This document shows positions 56,785 to 63,112 of a DNA stretch of 64,000 bases, in pieces. Below the pieces are notes generated by a model. The model worked only from the letters and a program-made list of their open reading frames with translations. It made no database searches and was not told the origin of the DNA. The position numbers and the translations under genes are program-made. Numbering within the stretch: position 1 is the stretch's first letter; the number at the start of each line of letters is the position of its first letter. This stretch comes from Bolinopsis microptera (taxonomy: Eukaryota; Ctenophora; Tentaculata; Lobata; Bolinopsidae): assembly GCF_026151205.1 (NCBI RefSeq), contig NC_087083.1:2928536-2992535 (forward strand). Reading direction: 5' to 3'.

Positions 56785-59700
56785 CACCCTGATTTTTTTG
56801 TGAAACTTGGTTTCGAGACCGGTGACCGAACTTGAGTTCTATTGTTTTGTGCGAAGTCAGTTTTGCAAATATCGCGAACTGAGATATGGGCAATTTTGTT
56901 CATTTTTTGCGATTATTTGAACACAGAATCCACAGTTAGGTAGATACTGAGCTGATAATCATAGATAATGTGTAGTATAGGCTTACCTTCCATATGAAGT
57001 TGATTTCGTTCAAAAATATTGATATTTGACCAAATTATGGGCCAAAATCGATCAATATCGGTGCGTATGCCCAAATATGGTCATATGGTTTTTGGCTCAT
57101 AACTCAGTCAGTTTTTGTCCAATCTTGATGAAAATTCATATACGAGTTCAAGGGACCACTAGCTACAAGCAAAGCACCTAAAATCTGGATTTTGGGCATG
57201 TTGAGGGTATTTGGCTAAATTGGGCCTACTTTGGACCAAATATGGGCGTGACTGCCCCGCGGGCACCGTTTGGCGGTTGGGGTCCGGGACCCCCTCAAAA
57301 GTTCGGTCACTGGTCCTAGTTTGTTGGTCAACTGCTATCTCGAAACCAAGTTTCACAAAAAAAATCAGAGTGAACCCCCCCACAAATCGGCAAAAATCAA
57401 AGATTATCAAACTCATGACACTAACGACAAAGGCGTAGGCCGAAAAGTCGACAACTGTTTGTTTGGAGACTCTCAATTTATCCCAAAACATAAATTTCAC
57501 GACACTAACGTTGAGATAAGAGTACTGTTTATTCCAGTAGGCGCGTTATCACTCTCATCTGCTGTCAGTGTAACTTCGTCTGCTGTATCTAGATTCCCGT
57601 ATGCTTTCTGTATTTCCTTTACTCCTCCAACTTCCACTTCAGTTTCCGTGTACTGTAATGTAAGTTTACTTCACACGACATAAAAAGGAAATTTAACTGG
57701 GAAATAATAAACCAATATCTTAAGCAGTATCAATATTATTGTTTTTTCTACCTGCACCAAAATAAAGAACAATGTTAATGATTTTCATACAAAGTTACAA
57801 CGAATTCTTCATGTTATGCATCTTGGGTTTGGACAGGATATGACCCGTTTAAAATATTTCCATCACGTTTCATTACATAATTCTCAATTAATGTAATAGA
57901 TGTGTAGTGTTGTAATTAGTCTAAACAATTTGTTTTTACCGTGAACCATTCTGCTGTTGGCTTGGCTACAGAAACACCGCCTCCTGTAGGATAGGAAATA
58001 GTCGCACTCACAAAGGCCTCTCCGTTCCTCGCTCCCGCGAAGAAGGAGGGTGGTTGTTTCTCTATATCTGAAGAAAAAGAGTGAATTTGTGAGGTTGCTT
58101 CTCTATATCTGAAGAAAAAGATTAAATTTGTGAGGTTGTTTCTCTATATCTGAAGAAAAAGAGTGAATTTGTGAGGTTGCTTCTCTATATCTGAATAAAA
58201 AGAATGAATTTATAAGGTTGTTTCTCTATATCTGAATAAAAAGAGTGAATTTTTTAAGTTGTTTCTCTATATCTGAAGAAAAAGATTAAATTTGTGAGGT
58301 TGTTTCTCTATATCTGAAGAAAAAAAATTAAATTTGTGAGGTTGTTTCTCTATATCTGAAGAAAAAGAGTGAATTTGTGAAGCAAAGCGCCTGACCGTAA
58401 CAGTTTCTCAGGTTATGAATTTCTAGAATGTTCAGAAAAACATTCTATGAAGTCATGTCGACTGTTCAGTCATAATGGTGAAATACCAATAATATTTAAT
58501 AATAATATTTAAGCCTGCAAACAACTAAAGTGAGAACGTGACTCACACAGAAGCTTGAGATATGAGCTAGTTAGAGATGGTAGAGTAGCACTCGCAAACT
58601 CTATCCAGCAGGTGTAGTTACCAATGTCTTTCTGCGAGACCTTTTTCAAAGTTACTGTGAACTCTGTCTTCCTGGTTTCGATGTCAAAATTACCGTTTGA
58701 TGTTTTGAAGAGAATTTCGGCGGTAGGGTCCCCAACCTAGGTGAATTAACGTAAGCATATTTAGCATACTTAGCATATTTAGCATATTTAGCATATTCAG
58801 CATACTTAGCATATTTAGCATATTTAGCATACTTAGCATATTTAGCATATTTAGCATATTTAGCATATTTAGCATATTTAGCATATTTAGCATATTTAGC
58901 ATATTTAGCATATTTAGCATACTTAGCATATTTAGCATATTTAGCATATTCAGCATACTTAGCATATTTAGCATATTTAGCATACTTAGCATATTTAGCA
59001 TATTTAGCATACTTAGTCCTTATCACTCAGGACACGCGCTATATATTTTGAGAGCGAGATATTACGATTAATAAGAGAATAAGGTGGTATACACAAAGTA
59101 AATACACTGGAAGGTTCAAATAATGTGGTAAACCTTGACAAGCCAGGCACTAGTAGCAGAAGTGGTGGAGTACCCGTAACACACTGTTGTGGCATCTTCA
59201 TTATCAAGACCAGTTATTATTTCGTTTTTGTTGAATGTCACTAGGGATGATTAATTATTTTGATGAAGTGGAAACAAATCTAAGCAATGTTGAATGTAAA
59301 TTATAAAATAGAGCTTTCTAAAATGTTCTCCAAAATATTTCCAGAAGATGAGAAGATAGTCATTATTTTTTTTTAGAACTTGATAAGAATTCTTACTCTG
59401 AACCACAAGCAAGGTTTTATTACTAATCAGACTTCCAACACCTCCAATTTTAGTAAAGTTTAATCTCAGGGCGTAGTCCTTAAGCCCTTGCTCCAGAGTG
59501 GTTACTTTGAACGCAGCTGTTACTGTTGCTGTTTCTTCTGACCACTGAAACATATTGTTAATTAAAAAATATAAATTCACTTGAAACCACTGAAAGATTG
59601 TTGATGCTATTTTGAAATTATGGAGTTATAATAAAGTTTAAGCTACACTTCAGAGAAAAATATTCAATTATTCATTCATTTAGTATCAATTTAATCGCCG

Positions 59701-62409
59701 ACCATTTTGTAAATCTTTAAAAAAAAACGATTAAAAAGCTTATACGTCAATTTTGTGTTCAACAGGAGTGATGCTGATGTATCCTTCTTCCAAATATTCA
59801 AGAAAGTCGATGTTTGTATCGGGTGGTCTTCTCGAACTCGACATTGTCTTCGGGAACTGTAAATTGATCAGAAATAGTCACAATCACAAATATTATTAAT
59901 TACTAATTACTTATTACAAATGTTATTAATTACTTTTTCAACTGCCAGCGCCGATATCGTTACCCTTCATCCTTGCTTAATTTATAAACAATGTTTATAA
60001 TGTATTGAGTTTTGGTATCAATTTGAATAACCATTCTAACCGTTATTGTCATAGACATCTCGAATAATGTGCCCACGTTGGCTGCGATTCCCGTCGGAGG
60101 TTGCTTGCTGACATCTGAGTAACAATAGATTAACAAACTTTGTATTTTAAAATTCCTTATTGATGATGTGATAAATCATCAACAACAAGTCCACAAATAT
60201 GTTTTATTTCGCCATAATTTCCTTTTCTTGAGATCGCGCATGTCTTACAGTATTCATCGTATTATTTAATTAGTAGTAAGGATTTACAGTTTTATAAAGG
60301 TACCGTTAAAAATTCACCTGGTAAAATTTGTGGAAAAAAATCATTCACTAAATTTAATCACTAACATATTTGGTAGATGTCGACTGCCTGCTCAGAAGGC
60401 AGCAGGATATTGTTTGAGCAGGAAACCATGCACCGGTACCTTCCCTCGTTGGTAGTTTCGAACTTCGCTATTTTATACATGATATCCGAGTACACAGCGC
60501 TGTCATTCCTTGTCAACGTCATGTTCACTGAAAATTGTTCTCTAAAGCTAAATTAATCAGCGTTCACCAATAAAAATTACTTTCAGTTACGGCTACTGTG
60601 CTAATAGTAATCGCGTTTTGTGGAGCTTGTCAACACCCACTTACTCAATATGGAGCGAGTTTGTGGATTCTGGTGGGGAGATGTGGCATATGTGTTTACT
60701 TTAAACTTGACACATGATCAATCCATGTATGGTACAACTGCATGGATTGATAACTGCATGGATTGATCACGTGTCATCTTTCAGGTAAACAAATATGTCT
60801 CACTTCCCCACGAAAATCCACATCTATAAATTTATAAATACCGTAATTAATCTCAGGTGTCTGAAATTTAACAGCGTCTCCCCAACTGTTACATGTTGAA
60901 AGTGGTTTCAATTCCGCCTGAAACAGTTAATTATTTAGCACGCACAAATTTATACGTGCAGTATTGATAATGATAGTATTATGGCTACTTTCCGTGTAAA
61001 TTAATCACAGCTTCGCATGCGTTAATTGTAACCAAAAAAGTAAATAAATCTAACTAAAAAGTAAGTTATAGTTATTAAAAAGTAAGTTATAGTTACCGTG
61101 TCGTCTAACAAGGCGCTGGCAGTAGGTCCTGCCACGCAGAATTGTTTTGATCCGTCCACCTCCACATATAGCTGCCCATATTTCTCACTCCATGTTGTTG
61201 TAAATTTATTTTTAGCACAGTCTTTTGTCATTATTAAACCAGTCCCATCGGCTGCCTTCTTATCACTGAGCTGAGAGTGATAAGAGATTGCAGAGGGACA
61301 GTGGCGTAACGTTACGCCACTGCAGAGGGAGCAGATTAATCATAATAAATTGAAATATAATCCCTGAGCTGTGCGCACTGCTGGTGTTGTGTGTGTTATA
61401 TTCACTTCGAGCGTTTTGTTAAAAAATAAAGTTGGTGTTTGAGAATTAAGTTATCTTTTCAAAATGTTATTTAATTCGTGATATCTATAAGTAGATATTC
61501 GACAAAAGAAAAGTTCTTACTCCGAAGCAGAGACCAGACAAGCTGTGAAAAATGTAATCAGTGTTTACTCGGTAAAACTTGTCTTGTATATCTGAATAGT
61601 GAATAATTGTAATTATTATTACTGAAGAATGATCATAGCGTACATGAGTAGCTGCTCACCACTGCTGACCACCTGTACATGAGTAGCTGCTCACCACTGC
61701 TGACCACCTGTTATACAACATTAAAATAGAGCATTGAAATGGTGAATATACAGGGTGGCCCATACAGGGTCACTTTATTCGTATCAGAATTGCTCAAAAA
61801 TTTCAGAAAATATAGATATGGGTCAAACTTAGATTTCCTAATTACGTGAGTTATTAAAGGGTTGCATGTGGGACGTGGGTAGTTACTTCTGGGCCACCCT
61901 GTATGTTAATTATATCAGTATAGCATTAAATAGCATATTTAGCGGTCTAAGTATGATTTGACTACGTACATTAAATGTGATTATACAAGTTTGGTATCAA
62001 TGTTATCATGCATCTGATGGATAAACTTTTGGAGAAATCACTAACCTGCACATGCCCCAAAGATAACCAGATCGTTTTCGAAAGTGGGATTGCTCTTAGG
62101 TTTTAGACAGAGGGTTTTTTCCTTTAAGTTGATCATCTTGAAACTTACCCCACCAGCTAAAGAGGTTATGGAGTATGGTGAGTTAATTTATTGATAGTCC
62201 ATCAAAATGAGACAAGATTAAACATATTAAACAAATTGTTCATGTTTAAAAGAAGGTTGCCGTACTCTTTGCTGTTTCATCGAAGAGGATGCTAACAGGG
62301 TAAACTGCTGAAGCGGACTTGCTCGACATCCTACACACCAGAGTGTACGGTGCTCCTTGTACTACTTCTATCTTCGAGGTTTTCACTTCTAGATCTCCAA
62401 ATAATATAT
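41346..62409 (-). CDS. Large multi-Ig, SRCR, Ly6-like extracellular protein; 5' end missing
   Basis: Thirty-one exons spanning 21 kb join to about 5.33 kb of coding sequence (some 1,775 residues). Each junction was checked for GT-AG and codon phase, and only 48868/48643 fails. Order from the N side: Ig-like domains with split exons (for example GAPYTLVCRMSS; EGRYRCMVSC; DIGNYTCWIEF; DVAITCHAKD with VWYKDG and EGTFYCAVVF; IITCRVTVPG with VVWIAST; LRITCNVKS with WIKKEGDG), unassigned beta-rich segments, an SRCR domain, a second partial SRCR, a segment I cannot assign (42490-42900) and a C-terminal Ly6/uPAR-like domain ending in GRLCNSS. There are many N-x-S/T sites and no transmembrane segment in the part seen, so it is secreted or tethered by an unseen part. 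Adhesion or immune-type recognition is an inference from the domains. Introns are full of minisatellites and MITEs. The signal peptide and promoter must lie beyond 62409. Confidence 0.85.
41920..42345 (-). repeat. 12-bp array of TACTAAC, upstream of exon 31
   Basis: The minus-strand unit is CTGGTTACTAAC with variants (ATTAAC, CTAGTTACC). The last copy is about 20 nt before the exon 31 acceptor, the normal branch-point distance. Over 30 units were counted roughly. Confidence 0.9.
42490..42900 (-). CDS. Ig gene exon 30, unassigned beta-rich module
   Basis: Acceptor CCCTTTCTGTTGCAG/CACAG, donor CCAA/GTGAGTTC. Encodes KYMYYVENKTFELVTTEKLS, SSGSPNGWIMMTGTTV and KRIEVQFQKVLFLNYTF. Upstream frame LLLTLSVAA mimics a signal peptide but has no ATG and lies in the intron array. 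Phase 1 to 1. Confidence 0.8.
42897..45586 (-). repeat. 49-bp array of the exon 30 acceptor, about 55 copies
   Basis: Each minus-strand unit holds TTAACCCTTTCTGTTGCAG then CACTGAGCACAACC, matching the true junction GTTGCAG/CACAGAGCACAG at 42900. Copies are nearly identical; rare variants are CAATGCTGC, ACGCAATA and TTAATAGC. Confidence 0.95.
45846..46030 (-). CDS. Ig gene exon 29 (partial SRCR 2)
   Basis: Acceptor GTGCTCAG/ATTAAC, donor CCAAG/GTGATT. Continues SRCR 2 as LTASAVCFQLGLGYGEATL and IWLDEAELEAKWDSVNLQ. The cysteines expected after W-L-D (C-x-G-x-E) and beyond are missing, so this SRCR is incomplete. Phase 2 to 1. Confidence 0.85.
46336..47159 (-). CDS. Ig gene exon 28 (SRCR domain 1, start of SRCR 2)
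   Basis: The longest exon (824 nt). Acceptor TCTCCTCAG, donor GACAAG/GTATTTG. Residues 1-135 continue an unassigned beta-rich region. Residues 137-231 are an SRCR domain: WINSWGVICDLDWDTPDATV, FCNSIRG, VWLSNMTCSGAEPSLYTC and GVQCF. From 239 a second SRCR begins (LVAIKYNDQWGSVCSATPW). Phase 0 to 2. Confidence 0.9.
47443..47624 (-). CDS. Ig gene exon 27
   Basis: Acceptor TTTATTTCAG, donor ATCAAG/GTACTT. Encodes FQKFPIVTEETFGFELEIG, DLMIIYGTTNIEFPK and LNCATNKKFIK. A beta-rich module, not recognised. Phase 1 to 0. Confidence 0.75.
47801..48005 (-). CDS. Ig gene exon 26
   Basis: Acceptor GAAACCAG/GTGTGC, donor GATG/GTATGATA. Encodes VCWDHNTPPGVFAYDEMAY and AGHFYWAKITYDKKLLD. It looks like the end of an Ig-like domain. 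Phase 0 to 1. Confidence 0.75.
48009..48125. repeat. 11-bp repeat AATAATTGTTC, about 10 copies
   Basis: Lies directly upstream (minus strand) of the exon 26 acceptor, inside its intron. The rest of this intron (48126-48432) is AT-rich unique DNA. Confidence 0.8.
48433..48519 (-). CDS. Ig gene exon 25
   Basis: Acceptor CGTTCTAAG, donor ACCAG/GTGTGTC. Encodes VTYQNSNPSYLPADWQWC then QSDDNLGVVNQ. It is 29 codons, phase 0 both sides. Confidence 0.65.
48612..48643 (-). CDS. Ig gene exon 24, 32 nt (provisional)
   Basis: Acceptor CATTTGCAG/AC, donor ATGAAG/GTTGTT. Encodes PLHDVDIMMK, which flows in frame into exon 25. It needs one base from upstream, which exon 23 as drawn does not give. Confidence 0.45.
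48868..48962 (-). CDS. Ig gene exon 23
   Basis: Acceptor ATAAACATAG, donor GTTAAG/GTGACT. Encodes EDWGEIYVIKITAQPNAYAF then QRIGGNVDNVK. Phase 1 in; its phase 0 exit does not match exon 24. Confidence 0.65.
49199..49330 (-). CDS. Ig gene exon 22
   Basis: Acceptor CCTTTCAG, donor TCCG/GTATGTTC. Encodes LSTYNVITFAALTDAYHG and SNVGCSATFTDEDGS, an Ig F strand. Phase 1 to 1. Confidence 0.8.
49668..49828 (-). CDS. Ig gene exon 21 with charged linker
   Basis: Acceptor TAACAAG/G, donor CAGG/GTACATTC. Encodes WIKKEGDGTKEITFD (Ig C strand), then a charged insert KRTEETKTEETKEETSTAD between two Cys. Phase 2 to 1. Confidence 0.8.
50250..50340. repeat. AATTACATATTT repeat after the exon 20 donor
   Basis: Six or so 11-17-bp copies. 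On the minus strand they read ATATGTAATT, near-copies of the donor GTATGTAATT at 50340 with A for the first G. Confidence 0.65.
50341..50560 (-). CDS. Ig gene exon 20
   Basis: Acceptor AACACCTCAG, donor ATCAA/GTATGTAATT. Encodes MTYQANVTYEKIASPGS, then FYVVLGAQLRITCNVKSN, an Ig B strand. Phase 1 to 2. AATTACATATTT copies follow its donor. Confidence 0.85.
50585..50834. mobile_element. 250-bp MITE with TTAA ends
   Basis: TTAAGGGGGCATACACCAAA at 50585 is matched by its complement ending at 50834 (TTTGGTGTATGCCCCCTTAA). The flanking duplication is TA or TTAA, so a Tc1/mariner or piggyBac origin is possible. It sits in the intron between exons 19 and 20. Confidence 0.75.
50920..51022 (-). CDS. 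Ig gene exon 19
   Basis: Acceptor CTCACTTCAG, donor TTTG/GTTTGTTC. Encodes GNNTGEVTSKAIKENNVEYM and FTFQTPLVPFPEF. Phase 0 to 1. Confidence 0.8.
51132..51181. repeat. CTA microsatellite, about 16 copies
   Basis: Pure trinucleotide run between exons 18 and 19. Confidence 0.9.
51206..51300 (-). CDS. Ig gene exon 18 (Ig strands B-C)
   Basis: Acceptor CCTTTTCAG, donor GCACT/GTGAGC. Encodes HQQIITCRVTVPGDGDPA then HPTVVWIAST. Phase 1 to 0. Confidence 0.85.
52066..52222 (-). CDS. Ig gene exon 17 (Ig strands F-G)
   Basis: Acceptor CTGCCACAG, donor GCTA/GTAAGTC. Encodes VAKEQEGTFYCAVVFQTGG, completing the domain of exons 15-16, then QPPFYTFVTA. Phase 0 to 1. Confidence 0.9.
52430..52968. repeat. 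30-bp minisatellite after the exon 16 donor, about 18 copies
   Basis: The unit is AAAGAAAAATAATAAAAAGT plus TTCTGATCTT, with AGAATG and GAACG variants. It starts about 8 nt into the intron, next to the donor GGG/GTAATTC at 52976. Confidence 0.9.
52977..53081 (-). CDS. Ig gene exon 16 (Ig strands C-E)
   Basis: Acceptor ACACCTCAG, donor CTAGGG/GTAATTC. Encodes FVWYKDGASYKGDAKQ and TDVTIEWLG. The W-Y-K-D-G motif is the Ig C strand. It is 35 codons in phase 0. Confidence 0.85.
53403..53494 (-). CDS. Ig gene exon 15 (Ig strands A-B)
   Basis: Acceptor TGTTTCTCAG/AGGTG, donor ACCAGT/GTGAGTTC. Encodes VEAVPGSDVAITCHAKDA, an Ig B strand. Phase 1 to 0. Confidence 0.85.
53562..53678. mobile_element. 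117-bp MITE, 21-bp inverted ends
   Basis: TTAGTCGGTAATATTATGGG at 53562 is matched by CCCATAATATTACCGACTAA ending at 53678. It lies between exon 15 and the G-rich array. Confidence 0.75.
53690..56385. repeat. Array of about 75 units with variable poly-G
   Basis: The unit is TATTGTTAAAGCGGGGTGTG plus AGGTGGT and a run of about 5 to 23 G. The seed CTGTTAAAGAGGGGTGTGAG lies at 53518-53537, about 25 bp upstream of the exon 15 acceptor on the minus strand. Several open frames are artefacts. Confidence 0.95.
56538..56647 (-). CDS. Ig gene exon 14
   Basis: Acceptor TCATCCTCAG, donor CTTG/GTGTGTAG. Encodes LKVGTAQIEQKYMLKVTYG, then EYPAFTLQSAATSLIIL. Phase 2 to 1. Confidence 0.8.
56742..57390. mobile_element. 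Element with 40-bp inverted ends next to poly-G
   Basis: After a G run of about 40, GGTTCACCCTGATTTTTTTG at 56782 is complemented by CAAAAAAAATCAGAGTGAAC ending at 57377, extending through GAAACTTGGTTTCGAGA and more weakly through ACCGGTGACCGAAC. The interior has no recognised protein. It lies in the intron between exons 13 and 14. Confidence 0.65.
57510..57652 (-). CDS. Ig gene exon 13
   Basis: Acceptor TTACATTACAG, donor CTCAAC/GTTAGTG. Encodes YTETEVEVGGVKEIQKAYG and DTADEVTLTADESD. Phase 0 to 2. Confidence 0.75.
57781..57935 (+). mobile_element. 3' end of a retroelement, copy B (truncated)
   Basis: Reads RILHVMHLGFGQDMTRLKYF then HHVSLHNSQLM and stop, followed by TAATAGATGTGTAGTGTTGT. 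Same family as 11229-11390. It is antisense to the host gene, in the intron between exons 12 and 13. Confidence 0.6.
57940..58067 (-). CDS. Ig gene exon 12
   Basis: Acceptor TTTTTCTTCAG/ATATAG, donor TTCACG/GTAAAA. Encodes IEKQPPSFFAGARNGEAFVS and VAKPTAEWFT. Phase 1 to 0. Its acceptor and first 15 nt are repeated in the 41-bp array. Confidence 0.8.
58055..58384 (-). repeat. 41-bp array of the exon 12 acceptor, about 8 copies
   Basis: Each minus-strand unit carries CTCTTTTTCTTCAG/ATATAGAGAAACAAC, the polypyrimidine tract, AG and first exon bases of exon 12, then CTCACAAATTCA. Variants change GAAG to GAATAAA. Confidence 0.9.
58547..58736 (-). CDS. Ig gene exon 11 (Ig strands D-G)
   Basis: Acceptor TTCACCTAG, donor CTGT/GTGAGTC. 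Encodes VSQKDIGNYTCWIEF, the D-x-G-x-Y-x-C signature of the Ig F strand, completing exon 10's domain. Phase 0 to 1. Confidence 0.9.
58755..59020. repeat. 9-bp array AGCATATTT, about 30 copies
   Basis: Upstream of the exon 11 acceptor, which lies about 15 bp beyond the array. The minus strand reads TGCTAAATA repeats, which include branch-point-like TGCTAA. Confidence 0.9.
59134..59240 (-). CDS. Ig gene exon 10 (Ig strands A-C)
   Basis: Acceptor ATCCCTAG, donor GTCAAG/GTTTAC. Encodes NEDATTVCYGYSTTSATSAW. C and W are spaced as Ig B and C strands. Phase 1 to 0. Confidence 0.8.
59397..59544 (-). CDS. Ig gene exon 9
   Basis: Acceptor ATGTTTCAG, donor CAGA/GTAAGAATT. Encodes WSEETATVTAAFKVTTLEQG and KDYALRLNFTKIGG, then TLLVVQ, a typical Ig G strand. 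Phase 0 to 1. Confidence 0.8.
59746..59856 (-). CDS. Ig gene exon 8
   Basis: Acceptor AATTTACAG, donor ATTGAC/GTATAAG. Encodes RRPPDTNIDFLEYLEEGYI then SITPVEHKID. It is 37 codons, phase 0 both sides. Other frames are open in part but break phase with exon 9. Confidence 0.7.
60041..60114 (-). CDS. Ig gene exon 7
   Basis: Acceptor GTTACTCAG, donor ACG/GTTAGA. Encodes VSKQPPTGIAANVGTLFEM, the start of a new Ig-like domain; the KQPP word recurs in exon 12. Phase 1 to 0. Confidence 0.75.
60366..60527 (-). CDS. Ig gene exon 6 (Ig strands D-G)
   Basis: Acceptor AATTTTCAG, donor ATAT/GTTAGTG. Encodes TTNEGRYRCMVSCSNN, an Ig F-strand Y-x-C motif, then SEQAVDIYQI. Phase 1 to 1. Confidence 0.8.
60842..60917 (-). 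CDS. Ig gene exon 5
   Basis: Acceptor CTGTTTCAG, donor TACG/GTATTT. Encodes AELKPLSTCNSWGDAVKF. Phase 0 to 1. Confidence 0.75.
61021..61096. repeat. 26-bp duplication after the exon 4 donor
   Basis: AGTAAGTTATAGTTA occurs twice, so the donor-side sequence GTAACTATAACTTAC has a second copy starting ATAACTATAAC. Confidence 0.6.
61097..61265 (-). CDS. Ig gene exon 4
   Basis: Acceptor AGCTCAG/TGATAAG, donor ACACG/GTAACT. Encodes LIMTKDCAKNKFTTTW, GQLYVEVDGSKQFCVAG and ALLDDT. The C...W...C layout looks extracellular but no family is clear; a beta-trefoil-like reading was considered and not adopted. A 26-bp duplication follows the donor. Confidence 0.8.
61299..61322. mobile_element. 24-bp palindromic micro-element with 8-bp target duplication
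   Basis: CAGTGGCGTAAC and GTTACGCCACTG abut to form a perfect palindrome. It is flanked on both sides by CAGAGGGA (61291-61298 and 61323-61330). An 8-bp duplication and a CAGTGGCG end are typical of hAT-type elements. It is nothing but two 12-bp ends, 34 bp upstream of exon 4. Confidence 0.7.
61521..61542 (-). CDS. Ig gene exon 3, 22-nt microexon
   Basis: TTTTCACAG/CTTGTCTGG with donor GGA/GTAAGAAC. At 2+18+2 nt it bridges phase 1 to phase 2 exactly between its neighbours, giving GACA-ACLVSASD-DKK. Confidence 0.65.
61656..61722. repeat. 36-bp duplication
   Basis: TACATGAGTAGCTGCTCACC followed by ACTGCTGACCACCTG, twice in tandem, in the intron between exons 2 and 3. Confidence 0.8.
61751..61901. 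mobile_element. 151-bp mariner-type MITE, TA-flanked
   Basis: CAGGGTGGCCCA at 61751 and TGGGCCACCCTG ending at 61901 are perfect inverted ends, each bordered by TA. The ends match the mariner pattern. It lies in the intron between exons 2 and 3. Confidence 0.8.
62046..62156 (-). CDS. Ig gene exon 2
   Basis: Acceptor CCTCTTTAG/CT, donor GCAG/GTTAGTG. Encodes GGVSFKMINLKEKTLCLKP and DLVIFGACA. Phase 1 to 1. Cysteines suggest the end of one module and the start of a Cys/Trp-bearing one. Confidence 0.75.
62266..62409 (-). CDS. Ig gene exon 1 seen (Ig strands A-C)
   Basis: Acceptor CTTATGCCCCAG/ATATATT, donor AAGA/GTACGG. Encodes FGDLEVKTSKIEVVQGAPY then TLVCRMSS. Enters and leaves at phase 1. 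Its acceptor is the one repeated in the array at 62401-62856. Confidence 0.8.
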
Positions 62410-62856
62410 CTGGGGCATAAGACAGGTTATAATATATCTGGGGCATAAGACAGGTTATAATATATCTGGGGCATAAGACAGGTTATAATATGTCTGGGGC
62501 ATAAGACAGGTTATAATATATCTGGGGCATAAGACAGGTTATAATATATCTGGGGCATAAGACAGGTTATAATATGTCTGGGGCATAAGACAGGTTATAA
62601 TATATCTGGGGCATAAGGCAGGTTATAATGTATCTGGGGCATAAGGCAGGTTATAATGTATCTGGGGCATAAGACAGGTTATAATATATCTGGGGCATAA
62701 GACAGGTTATAATATGTCTGGGGCATAAGACAGGTTATAATATATCTGGGGCATAAGACAGGTTATAATATATCTGGGGCATAAGACAGGTTATAATATA
62801 TCTGGGGCATAAGACAGGTTATAATATATCTGGGGCATAAGACAGGTTATAATATG
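62401..62856 (-). repeat. 28-bp array of the exon 1 acceptor, about 16 copies
   Basis: Each minus-strand unit reads ATAACCTGTCTTATGCCCCA then GATATATT, so it carries the polypyrimidine tract, CAG and the first exon bases of the exon at 62409. Variants are ACATATT and ATACATT after the AG, and GCCTTATG. Confidence 0.95.
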
Positions 62857-63112
62857 TTAAAGAAGCTTCAAACGAGTGAAGAAAAGTGTGTCAAACAGTA
62901 TATATACATTCAATTAAATGGCAGAGCACAATCAAATTTTAAGTGTTCATGTTGCAATTGGCAGAGCACAATTCATTGCTACCAGGTTATAATATGTACT
63001 TGGATCTTATTAAACTACATGTACATTCGGAAAAAAACCGTGTTATAGCGAGGCGTTTTATATGGATAGGTATTACTGTTTAATTGGTAATCTTTATATA
63101 TTTTTGATTCTA
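62857..63112. other. No gene recognised
   Basis: AT-rich stretch containing two copies of GGCAGAGCACAAT and a stray CAGGTTATAATATGT from the neighbouring array. No exon of the Ig gene was found upstream of 62409. Confidence 0.5.

Noticed and set aside
57159..57500. 113-residue minus-strand frame
   Set aside because: It runs through the inverted end of a mobile element and has no protein features.
61656..61722. An extra Ig-gene exon between exons 2 and 3
   Set aside because: The 36-bp duplication has no paired acceptor and donor in a usable phase, and exons 2 and 3 already join in phase.
61097..62156. Ricin-type beta-trefoil domain across exons 2-5
   Set aside because: C, W and L spacing is suggestive, but the QxW repeats that define it are not present, so I left it unassigned.
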